Counted from the stretch's first letter, positions 9,702 to 18,329 are shown. The stretch: 33,813 nt of DNA from Opitutales bacterium (GCA_016928295.1 JAFGLA010000075.1:1-33813); one strand, 5' to 3'. Notes: generated by a model from the sequence alone, not told the origin. Made by a program: numbers and translations.

Positions 9702-9762
9702 CTGCCGCATGAAAAAGCCCCGAGAGTGGATGATTCCGCCTCGGGGCTTTTTCATGCGGCAG
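9702..9762. terminator. Bidirectional rho-independent terminator (perfect 23-bp stem)
   Basis: Two 23-base arms (9702-9724 and 9740-9762) are exact reverse complements around a 15-base loop. Each arm holds the pattern AAAAAGCCCCGAG / CTCGGGGCTTTTT, giving a GC-rich stem followed by a U tract on either strand. It lies between the convergent chemotaxis receptor gene and galE, so it can end both transcripts. Confidence 0.9.
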
Positions 9763-9804
9763 CGTCGTGTCAACGCCGACCTGATATGTATGCCTCAGCA
9801 AACT

Positions 9805-10794
9805 CTACTTTGCGAAACCGTTTGGGTGCGCCTTGTGCCACTTCCAAGCCGTCTCGATGACGCCGTGCACAGTCGGATACTTGATCTGCCAGCCAAGCTC
9901 CGCCAACGCCTTGCGCGAATCCGCGTACAAGGCTGGCGGATCTCCCGCACGGCGCGGAGCCATCGAATAAGGTACCTTCAGCCCCGTAACATCCTCCACG
10001 GCGCGGATAATCTCCAGCACACTCGCCGGAGTGCCCGTGCCGAGGTTGTAGAACAAAGCCGTGCCGGGCTTGTCCAGCTTGTCAAACGCCGCGATGTGCG
10101 CGCGGGAAAGGTCGTCCACGTGCACATAGTCGCGCAGGCAGGTGCCGTCGGGCGTAGGGTAGTCCTCGCCAAACACCGAAAGGGGCTTCCCCTGCCCCGT
10201 GGCGGCGGCGATTGCGAGCGGGATCAGGTGAGTCTCCGGGCGGTGATCTTCGCCGATGCTGCCGTCCTCAGCCGCGCCGGCTGCGTTAAAGTAACGAAAC
10301 GCCGCAAAAGACAAGCCGTAGGCACGGGCACAGGCCTTGAGCATGTTCTCCATATCGAGCTTAGTCTGCCCGTAGGGATTTATCGGCGCCTGAGGCAGAT
10401 CCTCGTGAATGGGCATCTCCTTGGGAACGCCGAAGGTCGCGCAAGTGCTGGAGAACACGAACTTGTTAACCCCGCAGTCCTTCATCGCGTAGAGAAGCTG
10501 CACGGGCTTGGCTGAGTTGTTCTCATAATACTTGAGCGGCTCCTGCACGCTCTCGCCAACAAAGGCGAACGCGGCAAAGTGCATGACTAACTCAATTTCC
10601 TCCTTGCGCAGAATGGCGGCCACGTATTCGCGATCCCCGAGGTCGCCCTCGTAAAAGCGAACATCCGCCGCGACTGCGTCACGGTGCCCGTAGCTCATGT
10701 TGTCGAGCACCACGGGCCTGTGCCCGGCCTCCTGCAACTGGCGCACGCAGTGACTACCTATGTAACCGGCTCCTCCTACGACTAGTACGTTCAT
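9805..10794 (-). CDS. galE: UDP-glucose 4-epimerase
   Basis: 329 residues from the ATG at 10794; a longer frame to 10824 adds ten residues before the natural MNVLVVGG start and is unlikely. The enzyme interconverts UDP-glucose and UDP-galactose with tightly bound NAD. The Rossmann motif GGAGYIGSH (7-15) binds NAD, the DNMSYGHR loop follows, and the short-chain dehydrogenase catalytic set is present: SST (115-117) and YGQTK with Y141 and K145. The closing sequences (LRDYVHVDDL, YNLGTG, RRAGDPP) are diagnostic for GalE. It is divergent from a UDP-sugar pyrophosphorylase gene, so both probably supply nucleotide sugars for cell-surface polymers or galactose use. The gene ends at the shared palindromic terminator. 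Confidence 0.96.
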   Translation of the reverse strand: MNVLVVGGAGYIGSHCVRQLQEAGHRPVVLDNMSYGHRDAVAADVRFYEGDLGDREYVAAILRKEEIELVMHFAAFAFVGESVQEPLKYYENNSAKPVQLLYAMKDCGVNKFVFSSTCATFGVPKEMPIHEDLPQAPINPYGQTKLDMENMLKACARAYGLSFAAFRYFNAAGAAEDGSIGEDHRPETHLIPLAIAAATGQGKPLSVFGEDYPTPDGTCLRDYVHVDDLSRAHIAAFDKLDKPGTALFYNLGTGTPASVLEIIRAVEDVTGLKVPYSMAPRRAGDPPALYADSRKALAELGWQIKYPTVHGVIETAWKWHKAHPNGFAK

Positions 10795-10926
10795 TTGCAG
10801 CGATGCAAAACCTCTATTGCCCACAAGTCAACGCAGCATGAAAACGCCCATCGTCTTGACCCCTCCCGCGGCAAAGGGCAAATATGTAATGGCACCTCGA
10901 ATAAGCGTCTAAGGAGCATGAACGCT

Positions 10927-10932
10927 TATAAT
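10927..10932 (+). promoter_or_regulatory. Possible -10 element (TATAAT) of the UDP-sugar pyrophosphorylase gene
   Basis: A perfect TATAAT lies 26 bases before the ATG at 10959 in the galE/pyrophosphorylase divergent region. No good -35 hexamer is found 16-18 bases upstream, so the assignment is tentative. Confidence 0.4.
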
Positions 10933-10958
10933 ACTTAACCCACTTCACTACATTTTCC

Positions 10959-12401
10959 ATGACCAGCCTCTCTGCAAACGCCCTCGTCGAATCCTTCACC
11001 AAGGCCGGCCAAGGGCAGGTGTTCCGCTTTGCCGATACTCTTGGCGAGGATGGGCTTTCCTCCCTCCTGGCCGCAGCGGCGGAAATTGATCTGGATGAAC
11101 TCGCTTCGCTCTGCGAAAGCCTGCTGCCCCAAAAAAGCGTAACACAGGGCGGCCCGTCCATAAACTTGGACGGCTTGCAGCCTGCCCCGTACATCCCCCT
11201 GCCTGAAGAGGGAGGAGACGCCGCACTATGGGACAAGGCGCGCAAGGCGGGCGAAGATGCACTTCGCGCTGGGCGCGTGGCAGCCTTTGTCGTGGCTGGC
11301 GGGCAGGGCACGCGCCTCGGCTACGAAGGCCCAAAGGGTTGCTATCCGGCCACTCCGGTCAGACAGGCTTCGCTTTTTCAGGTGTTCGCGGAAAAGATTC
11401 GCGCCGCTTCTGCCCGCTACGGCAAGTCCATCCCCTGGCTCATAATGACGAGCAGCCTGAACGACGCCGCAACGCGCAAGTTCTTTGAGGACAATTCGTT
11501 CTTTGGCCTGCCGCGCGAAGATGTCATATTCTTCATGCAGGGGCGAATGCCCGCCGTGGACGCCAGAGGCAAGATACTGCTCGATGCGCCGGACTCCATC
11601 GCGATGAGTCCCAACGGGCACGGCGGCTCTCTGCGAGCCGTTGTCACGAGCGGTGCTGCACAAAAGCTGCGCACGCGCGGTGTGGACATGATCAGCTACT
11701 GGCAGGTGGACAATCCGCTAGTGCAGATTATCGACCCCGCCTTCATAGGCTTCCACGTTCTCAACGCCTCGGAAATGTCCAGCAAGATGATTCCCAAGGC
11801 ATATCCGCTCGAAAAAGTCGGCCACTTCTGCCTGCTGGACGGGAAAAACACCGTTGTCGAGTATTCCGACCTGCCCAACGTCATGCAGGAACAGCTGGAC
11901 GAGCAAGGACAGATTCGCTTCCGCGCGGGTTCAGTCGCGATTCACATCTTTGACCTCGCCTTCGTCGAACGCCTTGGCGGGACCGGCTCTGGTCGCCTGC
12001 CCTTCCACCTTGCGCACAAGAAAATCGCCTACGTTGACGAGGCTGGAACACTCGTAAAACCTGAAAGGCCCAACGGCTTCAAGTTCGAGATGTTCGTGTT
12101 CGACGCCCTGCCCTTTGCGGAGCGCCCCGTCATAATCGAAGGAAAGCGCGAGGACGAGTTCTCGCCCATCAAGAACGCCGAAGGCGTGGACAGTCCGGCG
12201 TCCTGCCGCCGCGACCAGATTCGCCAATGGGTGCGCTGGGCAAAGGCCGCTGGCATCGTCCTGCCGGTCAACGAAGACGGCATCACGTCCTTCGACTGGG
12301 AGGTCAGCCCCCTGTTTGCAGACAGCGAAGCCGCATTTGTGCAAAAGTGGAACAGCCTTGAACCAAAGCCTCAAATAGCTGAAGGCACGCTACTTGTATA
12401 G
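10959..12401 (+). CDS. UDPGP-family (UAP1-like) UDP-sugar pyrophosphorylase
   Basis: 480 residues. The protein belongs to the eukaryotic-type UDPGP family, not the bacterial GalU/GlmU types. The nucleotide-binding loop VAGGQGTRLG and the following PKG lie at about 111-127. SPNGHGG begins at S217. The stretch VDNPLVQIIDPAFIGF begins at V250 and, with KVGHFCLLDGKNTVVEYS, aligns best with UDP-N-acetylhexosamine pyrophosphorylase (UAP1/AGX). The expected reaction is UTP plus a sugar-1-phosphate (GlcNAc-1-P, GalNAc-1-P or Glc-1-P) giving UDP-sugar and pyrophosphate; the substrate cannot be fixed from sequence. Its divergent neighbour galE acts on the product class. The N-terminal 90 residues are helical and typical of the family. 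Confidence 0.9.
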   Translation: MTSLSANALVESFTKAGQGQVFRFADTLGEDGLSSLLAAAAEIDLDELASLCESLLPQKSVTQGGPSINLDGLQPAPYIPLPEEGGDAALWDKARKAGEDALRAGRVAAFVVAGGQGTRLGYEGPKGCYPATPVRQASLFQVFAEKIRAASARYGKSIPWLIMTSSLNDAATRKFFEDNSFFGLPREDVIFFMQGRMPAVDARGKILLDAPDSIAMSPNGHGGSLRAVVTSGAAQKLRTRGVDMISYWQVDNPLVQIIDPAFIGFHVLNASEMSSKMIPKAYPLEKVGHFCLLDGKNTVVEYSDLPNVMQEQLDEQGQIRFRAGSVAIHIFDLAFVERLGGTGSGRLPFHLAHKKIAYVDEAGTLVKPERPNGFKFEMFVFDALPFAERPVIIEGKREDEFSPIKNAEGVDSPASCRRDQIRQWVRWAKAAGIVLPVNEDGITSFDWEVSPLFADSEAAFVQKWNSLEPKPQIAEGTLLV

Positions 12402-12523
12402 CATCCGCTTATGCCGCGCCCGGCCTGGCATTTGAAAAAAGCTGCAAAACGGTGAAATTAGTATTGCAGATAGGCCTGACAAAACATACATATACAGGCG
12501 TTCACCACCTACTGATTTTTACC

Positions 12524-12898
12524 ATGCAAGTTAACGGAACAGATTTTGTGCTATACGAAGTAAACGACTTTGAAAAAGCCGTGGACTTTTACCAAAACAC
12601 TCTCGGCCTTCCCCTTACTTGGAAGGAAGAGAGCTTCGACTGGGCCGAGTTCGACGCGCAGCAGACGACGATTGGCGTTTATAACCCGCAAAAAGCCGAG
12701 GGGCGCGCCGCCGTCCCGGGAGGAATGGTCTTTCTGGCCGTCAACAACGTGCACGATACCCTGATGGAGCTGAAAGAAAAGGGCGTGACGATTCTCTTCG
12801 GCCCGATTGATTCGCCCGTATGCGAAATGGGCGGCATATTGGATCCATTCGGCAACCGTGTAGGCATACATCACCGCAAAGACGGCAGCGTGGGTTAA
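12524..12898 (+). CDS. VOC (glyoxalase/dioxygenase) superfamily protein
   Basis: 124 residues from the ATG at 12524; a longer frame from 12452 adds 24 residues with no family match. A single VOC unit is seen: the helix FEKAVDFYQNTLGLPL, strand DWAEFDAQQTTIGVY, and the closing MGGILDPFGNRVGIHH with the usual DPxGN turn. VOC proteins are metal-dependent isomerases, lyases, dioxygenases or binding proteins. The usual first-strand metal-ligand His is missing (FVLYEVND), so it may act on drugs or small molecules without classic glyoxalase chemistry, or bind metal differently. It is convergent with the HAD gene, with 42 bases between the stops. Confidence 0.85.
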   Translation: MQVNGTDFVLYEVNDFEKAVDFYQNTLGLPLTWKEESFDWAEFDAQQTTIGVYNPQKAEGRAAVPGGMVFLAVNNVHDTLMELKEKGVTILFGPIDSPVCEMGGILDPFGNRVGIHHRKDGSVG

Positions 12899-12940
12899 GC
12901 CGCCTCTTGGCAGCTCTGGCAATGGCAAGCCAAACGCGGC

Positions 12941-13603
12941 CTAGTGCCAGAGCGCGGCCAGCTTGGGCAGAGTGATTTCGGTCAACCTGTCCACAATGAG
13001 GCTCGCCTTGCCGACGAAGCACTCTCGCGAGTGTGTCGTAAGCACCGCGACGCTCTTCATACCACCCGCCATTGCCGCTTCCACGCCATAGACGGCGTCC
13101 TCGAAAACGACACAGTCCGCCGGCGCTACGCCAAGAACCTCGGCCCCTTTCAGGAACACCTCCGGGTCGGGCTTGCCACGGCTGACGTTTTCGGCGGTTA
13201 TCATGCCGCCAAAGCAGTCCGCAATGCCCAGCTTGCCAAGGATGAGCGTAATGTTATCGCGTGCGGTGGAGCTTCCCACAGCCGCCGGAATGCCAGCAGC
13301 CTTCAGGGCGTGAAGCAATTCCACAGCCCCGGGCAGGGCCAGTTTTTCTGCGGGCATGGAAGAAATTATCTCGCGGTACAAGACTTCCTTGCGGTCGCCG
13401 ATGCGGGCGATCTCTGAAGGCACGTTGGTCCAGCGGTAAACCTCTGGAATGATCACCTTGTTCGTCCGTCCGAACGATTTTGCGAAATGATCCGCTTCGA
13501 GCGGAAGACCCTCTTCGCGAGCGAGAATCTCCCAGCTTTCCTTGTGCGCGGCGGAAGAGTCCACGACGACTCCGTCCCAGTCAAATAGTGCTGCCCCAAA
13601 CAT
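12941..13603 (-). CDS. HAD-superfamily hydrolase, beta-phosphoglucomutase-like
   Basis: 220 residues from an ATG. The HAD signature DWDGVVVD with nucleophile D8 and acid/base D10 opens the protein. A helical cap domain follows, then motif II (VGSSTARDN), the lysine of motif III (RGKPDPEVF) and the acidic motif IV (VVFEDAVYGVEAA). The whole pattern is that of subclass IA enzymes close to beta-phosphoglucomutase and related sugar-phosphate phosphatases. Aromatic W replaces the more common F/L in the DxD loop. Substrate specificity is not readable. It is convergent with the VOC gene and lies after the terminator of the DUF1015 gene, so it has its own transcript. Confidence 0.88.
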   Translation of the reverse strand: MFGAALFDWDGVVVDSSAAHKESWEILAREEGLPLEADHFAKSFGRTNKVIIPEVYRWTNVPSEIARIGDRKEVLYREIISSMPAEKLALPGAVELLHALKAAGIPAAVGSSTARDNITLILGKLGIADCFGGMITAENVSRGKPDPEVFLKGAEVLGVAPADCVVFEDAVYGVEAAMAGGMKSVAVLTTHSRECFVGKASLIVDRLTEITLPKLAALWH

Positions 13604-13693
13604 GCCCGCAGCCTATGGGCAAACCAGCCGTGATTTCAAGAGCGGCATTCAGGACATTTCCGAACAAAGCGCGTCACGCGACTGTGCAAACAC

Positions 13694-13723
13694 AAAAAAC
13701 GCCCCCGACAGTATCGGGAGCGT
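13694..13723 (-). terminator. Rho-independent terminator of the DUF1015 gene
   Basis: On the minus strand a 10-bp stem (ACGCTCCCGA / TCGGGGGCGT, one G-U pair) with a 5-base loop is followed by six T residues. It begins 41 bases after the DUF1015 stop. Confidence 0.8.
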
Positions 13724-13763
13724 CTTTGAAATACTCGTGCCCAACACGGCAAAAAAAGCCGTC

Positions 13764-14981
13764 TTAGAACGTGTTGATAAACAGGCCGCTGCGCAGCTTC
13801 GGCTCGAACCATGTGCTCTTTGGCGGCATAATCTGGCCGGCGTCCGCAATGTCCATAAGCTGTTCGACACTTGTCGGATACATCGAAAACGCAACCGCGG
13901 CGCGACCTTCGTCCACTTCTTTTTCGAGGTATTTTGTCCCGCGAACGCCACCGACAAAGCTGATGCGCTCGGAAGTGCGCGGGTCGTCTATACCAAGCAT
14001 GGGCGAAAGCACGCGGTCCTGAAGCATCGACACGTCCAAGCGAGACACAGGGTCATTCCCGTAAGGCTCGTTAAAGCTGAGGCCAAGCCAGCGCCCGCCG
14101 ATATATACGGACACCTGAGCAGCGCCCTGAGGGGCCGCTGCCGCTACCTCGTCCAGCGTTCCAACGCCGGACAGCGCCTTGACAAAGTCCGCTTCGGAAA
14201 GGCCGTTCAGGTCCGCAACGAGACGGTTGTATGGCAAAATCTTCAGCTCCGACGCGGGGAACAGCACGCTAAGAAAGGCGTTGTAAGCCTCCTCGCCCGT
14301 GTGGTTCGGGTTCGCAAGGCGGCGATCACGCCCCACTCTGGCCGCGCTTGCGGCGCGGTGATGCCCGTCGGCAATGTATGCGCGGGGCACCTTGGCAAAG
14401 GTCTTGACGAGCTTTTCAGCCGCCGCGATGCGCCAGCCGCGATGCGTCACGCCGTCCTCTGCGCAGAACTCAAACAGCGGTTCGCTCTTTGCAGCTTCCT
14501 CGGTAATGGCGAGAATCTCCGCGTCGTCGCGGTAGGTGAGAAACACTGGCCCGAGGTTGGCCGACGTGTCGCCAGTCAGGCGGGTGCGATCGTCCTCCTT
14601 GTCCTTGCGCGTTTTCTCGTGCTTCAAAATGATGTTGTTATCGTAGTCCTCCACAAGGCAGAGGGCCACGATGCCGCGCTGACGATGTGCGCCAAGCTGC
14701 TGCTCGTAAAGGTAGAGTCCGTCTTCGGCGTCGTGCTTTAGGTGACCGCCATCGACGAGTTTCTTGAAGTTCTCCACCGCCTTGGCATAGACGCAGTCGG
14801 CATGGGCGTCCTGCCCGGGGGCGAAATCAATCTCCGCACGGGACACATGCAACAGGGACAGGGGCTTGCCCGCCGCAATGGCGCGCGCCTCCTCTGTGTT
14901 CACCACGTCGTAAGGCGGCGCGGAAAGGACTGGTGCCTCCGACTTGGAAGGGCGAAGTGCTTTGAAACTGCGTATGCGCAT
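13764..14981 (-). CDS. DUF1015 family protein
   Basis: 405 residues from the ATG at 14981, which has an AGAAG stretch close upstream; an in-frame TTG five codons earlier (14996) is a weaker start. Family signatures are PPYDVVN (22-28), GDTSANLGP in the middle, IADGHHRAAS (203-212) and the end piece MPPKSTWFEPKLRSGLF. These are hallmarks of the DUF1015 family, which is widespread in bacteria and archaea and often lies near serine-biosynthesis genes. Its biochemical role is not established to my knowledge. The conserved DGHHR resembles a metal or phosphate site, but that is inference. It is upstream of its own terminator and 87 bases downstream of rsmE on the same strand. Confidence 0.9.
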   Translation of the reverse strand: MRIRSFKALRPSKSEAPVLSAPPYDVVNTEEARAIAAGKPLSLLHVSRAEIDFAPGQDAHADCVYAKAVENFKKLVDGGHLKHDAEDGLYLYEQQLGAHRQRGIVALCLVEDYDNNIILKHEKTRKDKEDDRTRLTGDTSANLGPVFLTYRDDAEILAITEEAAKSEPLFEFCAEDGVTHRGWRIAAAEKLVKTFAKVPRAYIADGHHRAASAARVGRDRRLANPNHTGEEAYNAFLSVLFPASELKILPYNRLVADLNGLSEADFVKALSGVGTLDEVAAAAPQGAAQVSVYIGGRWLGLSFNEPYGNDPVSRLDVSMLQDRVLSPMLGIDDPRTSERISFVGGVRGTKYLEKEVDEGRAAVAFSMYPTSVEQLMDIADAGQIMPPKSTWFEPKLRSGLFINTF

Positions 14982-15068
14982 ATCTTCTGAAAGCAAATGG
15001 GAGTCCCGCCCAAGAGCAAGCGCCGAGTTTGAGACAGTGCTAAAAAAGCGCCACGTTTGCGCCAGCCC

Positions 15069-15800
15069 TCACAAGGGATCCCAGCCCCCGAGTGCCGCCG
15101 CCGCCAGGGCGCATCCGGCGATCATCGCCGTTTCAGTCCTCAGGACCAAAGGCCCAAGATGCGCAAGCGCAAAGCCACGCGCACGCAAAAGGTCTCGCTC
15201 TTCCCCGTTCCAGCCCCGCTCCGGCCCTATGCAAAGGACCGTATTCGCGCCCTTGCAAGAAGGCTTCCATTGGGCTAACGACAGCGTGGCTTCGTAGTTA
15301 TCGAGCGCGATCCGCTCTGCGGCCCCGTCCACCGCGTCCAGCGCTGCGGCAAAGCTGTCGTATCTTTGCAAAGCGGGAAGACGGGTTGTAAACGCCTGCT
15401 CTGTGCCAAGTAGTAGCAGCTCGCGCCATTCCCAACTGCTCCAAAGGGAGCTGTCCGCATAGCTAGCCTCAGTGCGGGCACAGCGTGGAATGTGCAGTTG
15501 CGCAATGCCGAGCGCGGGTGCCTCGCGAAGAATCTTTCGCATCGTCTGCGGGCGGGAAAGCCCTATGACCAGCGAAAGCGGCAATGCGAGACGCGGCTCC
15601 TCGCCCCATTCGAGGGAAAGCTCCATGCCACCCTGCCCGTCTGCCACAATCAATGCCTTCCCGCGCGGCCCGTTTACAGCACCAACGTCAAAGCGATCCC
15701 CCACGCGCATTCGCAAGACATCGCGAACGTGCTTTGCGCGCGTGTCTGCAAAAGGCAGGCACAGGCGCTCAGGGGCATCTTCGAGCAGCATCAGATTCAT
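15069..15800 (-). CDS. rsmE: 16S rRNA (uracil(1498)-N(3))-methyltransferase
   Basis: 243 residues from an ATG. RsmE methylates N3 of U1498 in 16S rRNA using S-adenosylmethionine, acting on the 30S subunit. The N-terminal PUA-like part (HVRDVLRMRVGDRF) is followed by the SPOUT-class knot: IGPERGW (191-197) and LGPLVLRTETA (215-225), the two SAM-binding loops of the family. The central LREAPALGIAQLHIPRCART matches the family pattern for the catalytic domain start. The usual IGPEGGF is changed to IGPERGW, with Arg for the second Gly, which is uncommon. The gene lies between the DUF151 gene and the DUF1015 gene on the same strand. Confidence 0.92.
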   Translation of the reverse strand: MNLMLLEDAPERLCLPFADTRAKHVRDVLRMRVGDRFDVGAVNGPRGKALIVADGQGGMELSLEWGEEPRLALPLSLVIGLSRPQTMRKILREAPALGIAQLHIPRCARTEASYADSSLWSSWEWRELLLLGTEQAFTTRLPALQRYDSFAAALDAVDGAAERIALDNYEATLSLAQWKPSCKGANTVLCIGPERGWNGEERDLLRARGFALAHLGPLVLRTETAMIAGCALAAAALGGWDPL

Positions 15801-15837
15801 GAGGCGTGGAAAGCGTGTTAAAGGACTACGACGCTCC

Positions 15838-16482
15838 TTAGGCCTCGTGCTTGATGCGGCGAATCTCGTCGCGAATCTGGGCGGCGCGCTCGTAGTCCTC
15901 CTCCTCGATGGCGCTCTTCATCTCTTCCTCCAACTCGCCAATCGGGTCTTCGGACTCGTCCTCGCCCTCCTCATCATCTTCATCATCCCCGGAATCGGCA
16001 TCAGCGTCCTCATCCTGGCTAACGCCAGAATCGGCATCGGAAGAAGCGAAAGCCCTGTCAGGCTCCGGCATCCCGTCAGGCGAAGCGCCCGCCTTGCTCA
16101 TGACGCTTTCGGCGACAAGAATCGGTGCGGAACAGCGCACGGCAAGCGCAATCGCATCGCTCGGGCGCGAATCAAGGCGAACAAGCTGCCCGTCGCGCTC
16201 TATTTCCAAAGTCGCGTAGAAAGTGCCCTCGCGCACATTGTCGATTGTTATGCGCTTGAGCTTCGAGCTCGTGTTCTCCATCAGGCAGATCATCAGATCG
16301 TGCGTAAGCGGGCGCGGGATGGGCATCTTCTGAATCTTGACGGCGATGGCCTGCGCTTCCAAAAGACCGATGACCACCGGCAGAATGCGCACCCCGTCAA
16401 CCTCGCGCAAAATAATCGCGCAAGTGCCACCGCCGGAAGGGACGAGGGACAATGAGGCGATTTCTACGCGGATATATTCCAT
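15838..16482 (-). CDS. Bifunctional nuclease (DUF151) domain protein with C-terminal UVR motif
   Basis: 214 residues from an ATG. Residues 1-130 form a BFN/DUF151 domain (ILPVVIGLLEAQAIAVKI, RPLTHDL, SRPSDAIALAVR), named for a plant nuclease acting on RNA and DNA; bacterial members are poorly studied. An extremely acidic Asp/Glu/Ser linker (about 140-180) follows. The end (183-212, ELEEEMKSAIEEEDYERAAQ) is a UVR motif like the UvrB/UvrC interaction helices. This domain pair suggests a link to nucleic-acid repair or protein quality control, but that is inference from architecture. The gene starts the leftward row that includes rsmE, 37 bases upstream of it. Confidence 0.88.
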   Translation of the reverse strand: MEYIRVEIASLSLVPSGGGTCAIILREVDGVRILPVVIGLLEAQAIAVKIQKMPIPRPLTHDLMICLMENTSSKLKRITIDNVREGTFYATLEIERDGQLVRLDSRPSDAIALAVRCSAPILVAESVMSKAGASPDGMPEPDRAFASSDADSGVSQDEDADADSGDDEDDEEGEDESEDPIGELEEEMKSAIEEEDYERAAQIRDEIRRIKHEA

Positions 16483-16733
16483 ATATGTAAAAGGTAGCCA
16501 ATTGAAGGCGCTTAGTCAACGCGCGAGCAACATCTTGAAACGACACAGCCGCGAGGCGACGAACGCCCCACAAGAAATAATGTCATTCAACTTTTCCAAG
16601 GATTTTGATTAACAGATGCTTGACTTTATTTCACGTATCGGGAGTGTTGTTGCCTTCACTTGTCCATGAGCTTCCAAGGAAGAACGGGATAAGTAATGCG
16701 CCTTCCCTTCCAAGGAGGGCGAGTCCGGCAAAT

Positions 16734-16818
16734 GCTCGGGTGGCGAAATTGGCAGACGCGCATGATTCAGGTTCATGTGCCGCGAGGCATGTGGGTTCAA
16801 GTCCCACCCCGAGCACCA
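16734..16818 (+). tRNA. tRNA-Leu (anticodon CAG)
   Basis: A full cloverleaf can be drawn. The acceptor stem is GCTCGGG/CCCGAGC with discriminator A and an encoded CCA. The anticodon stem is CATGA/TCATG with loop TTCAGGT (anticodon CAG, reading CUG). The long variable arm TGCC-GCGA-GGCA is typical of class II tRNAs. The T arm is GTGGG-TTCAAGT-CCCAC. It translates leucine CUG codons. No second copy of its 3' end is seen in the window, so it does not appear to be the integration site of the element that begins about 230 bases downstream. Confidence 0.95.
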
Positions 16819-17048
16819 GCCGCTCTACGAAGACTGGGTAAAGCAAGCACTCAAAGAGGGCAGACTAGGCGCAGGCCGCAAAAGCCAATTTTAATGCGCA
16901 AAGCGGAGACTCACACCGCGACTAAGAACGCCACGGAACGGCGGGGTAACACCCAATGAGGGGATAACGCCCCAAAGCCAAGAAACCCCTTCCCACATTC
17001 GCGAAGCCCTGTCCTTAACACAAGGATTGTCAGGCAATAAGGAAAACA
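16819..17048. other. Intergenic region after tRNA-Leu, no gene seen
   Basis: 230 bases without a supported gene. It appears to be the last host sequence before the element. Nothing beyond short imperfect inverted repeats is visible. Confidence 0.4.
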
Positions 17049-17073
17049 TGGTGGCAGGAGCCGGGTTCCAACC
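17049..17073 (-). repeat. Candidate attachment site: tRNA 3'-end-like fragment
   Basis: Read on the minus strand, this stretch ends AACCCGGCTCCTGCCACCA, which looks like a T-stem 3' strand (CCGGC), a seven-base acceptor strand (TCCTGCC), discriminator A and CCA. The 5' half of the T stem and the rest of a tRNA are missing to its right, and T-loop position 56 is G rather than C. This is what remains when an element recombines into the 3' end of a tRNA gene and separates the original 3' end from the tRNA body. It is not the 3' end of the nearby tRNA-Leu. Confidence 0.5.
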
Positions 17074-17165
17074 TTGCCTTCGCAATCACTTAATTATGCG
17101 CTATTTGCACGCTTTGGACGCGATGAAATCATTGACCCGTTGCCAGTTGTTGCCATGATGTTGGC

Positions 17166-18308
17166 ATGGCCTCAGTACGTCGTAAAGCTGGTTCTCAATA
17201 TTGGTTTGCCTGCTACAAGATGCCGGACGGCACCCGCAAGCAGGTGTCCACAAGACAGACGGATCGCAACCTGGCAATGCAGATTGCCCTGAAGCTCGAA
17301 CTGGCGTCGGACGTCAGCTCGCGCGGGATGATGACGCGTGATACCGCGCTCAAACTTGTCAATGAAATCACCGCAATGTCGGGCGTGCAGGTCATGGACC
17401 CGGTAACGTGTCGCAATTTCCTTACGTCGTTTTTCGATGGGGAGCATGGCTGGTCATCCAGCACGCGACGGCATTACCAGCAGTATTGCCGAGACTTCTT
17501 GCAGTTTCTTGGCCCTCGCGCAGACATGCCGCTGGCAACGATTCAGCCCGCGCAGATCGCAGAGTGGCGCGATGCACGGCTTTCGGATGGTTTGTCGATG
17601 AAGAGTGTGAAGTCATCCATGATCGTGATCGAGGTGGCGTTCAAGGAGGCGCTGGATCAGCGGCGCATCGAGAAGAATCCTTTCGAGGGGATCAAACGGC
17701 CAACGGTGCGCAAGCGGGAGGTGAAGCGTCCGTTCACATGGGATCATTTTGCCGCGCTCGTGAAGGCTACCGAGGGGGACTGGCGTCTGTGCATTCTGAT
17801 CGGTGGTTACACGGGGCAGCGCCAGCAGGACGTGGCGCAGTTGGAATGGTCGCAGGTGGACTTTGAGCGCAAGTGTATCACTTTCCGCCGGCGGAAGACG
17901 CACGATGAGCTGACCGTCCCGATGCATTCCGTGTTGGCCGCAGAGTTGGCCGAGGCGTGGATCGGAGCCGGTCGGCCGCCAGCGGGTAAGGTTATACCGG
18001 AGGTGGCCGCATTGGGCGAGACAGGTGCGCGTGGTTTCCCGGCCGTGTTTCGCGAGCAGGTGCTGCCGAAGATCGGTATCGTGCAGCCTTATGCGGAGCG
18101 TAGTAGTGGGAAGCGCGGGAGGACGGTGAGTGAATACTCATATCACTCGCTTAGGCACATGTTGTCCACGACGCTGAACGCGATCGGGGTGTCGCCGGAG
18201 ACGCGTATGTTGGTGGTCGGGCATTCGGACAAGAGGGTTTCCGCCGGTTATACGCACGCCCAGTTGGCCGATGCAGAGGCGGCGATTCAGCGCCTTGGTG
18301 GGGTGTGA
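17166..18308 (+). CDS. Tyrosine recombinase / phage integrase
   Basis: 380 residues from an ATG. An N-terminal arm-binding region and a SAM-like core-binding helical domain (about 75-175, SSSTRRHYQQYCRDFLQFL) precede the catalytic domain. All catalytic residues are visible: R219 (YTGQRQQDV, a variant of the usual TGxRxxE box), K244 (RRKTHDE), H327 and R330 (YHSLRHML), H353 (VVGHSD) and the nucleophile Y362 (GYTH). The enzyme catalyses site-specific integration and, with a partner, excision of the element. It is the first gene after the candidate attachment site and points into the element. A hairpin terminator follows closely. Confidence 0.95.
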   Translation: MASVRRKAGSQYWFACYKMPDGTRKQVSTRQTDRNLAMQIALKLELASDVSSRGMMTRDTALKLVNEITAMSGVQVMDPVTCRNFLTSFFDGEHGWSSSTRRHYQQYCRDFLQFLGPRADMPLATIQPAQIAEWRDARLSDGLSMKSVKSSMIVIEVAFKEALDQRRIEKNPFEGIKRPTVRKREVKRPFTWDHFAALVKATEGDWRLCILIGGYTGQRQQDVAQLEWSQVDFERKCITFRRRKTHDELTVPMHSVLAAELAEAWIGAGRPPAGKVIPEVAALGETGARGFPAVFREQVLPKIGIVQPYAERSSGKRGRTVSEYSYHSLRHMLSTTLNAIGVSPETRMLVVGHSDKRVSAGYTHAQLADAEAAIQRLGGV

Positions 18309-18329
18309 AATACTTTTCGCTTGCACGTG

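Noticed and set aside
13542-14741. Plus-strand open frame of 399 codons opposite the DUF1015 gene
   Set aside because: The DUF1015 motifs on the minus strand are unmistakable; the antisense product is low in complexity (Arg/His/Val-rich) with no recognisable domain.
16734-16818. tRNA-Leu as the integration site of the element
   Set aside because: No second copy of its 3' end is visible near the integrase or elsewhere in the window; a different tRNA 3' end lies next to the integrase.
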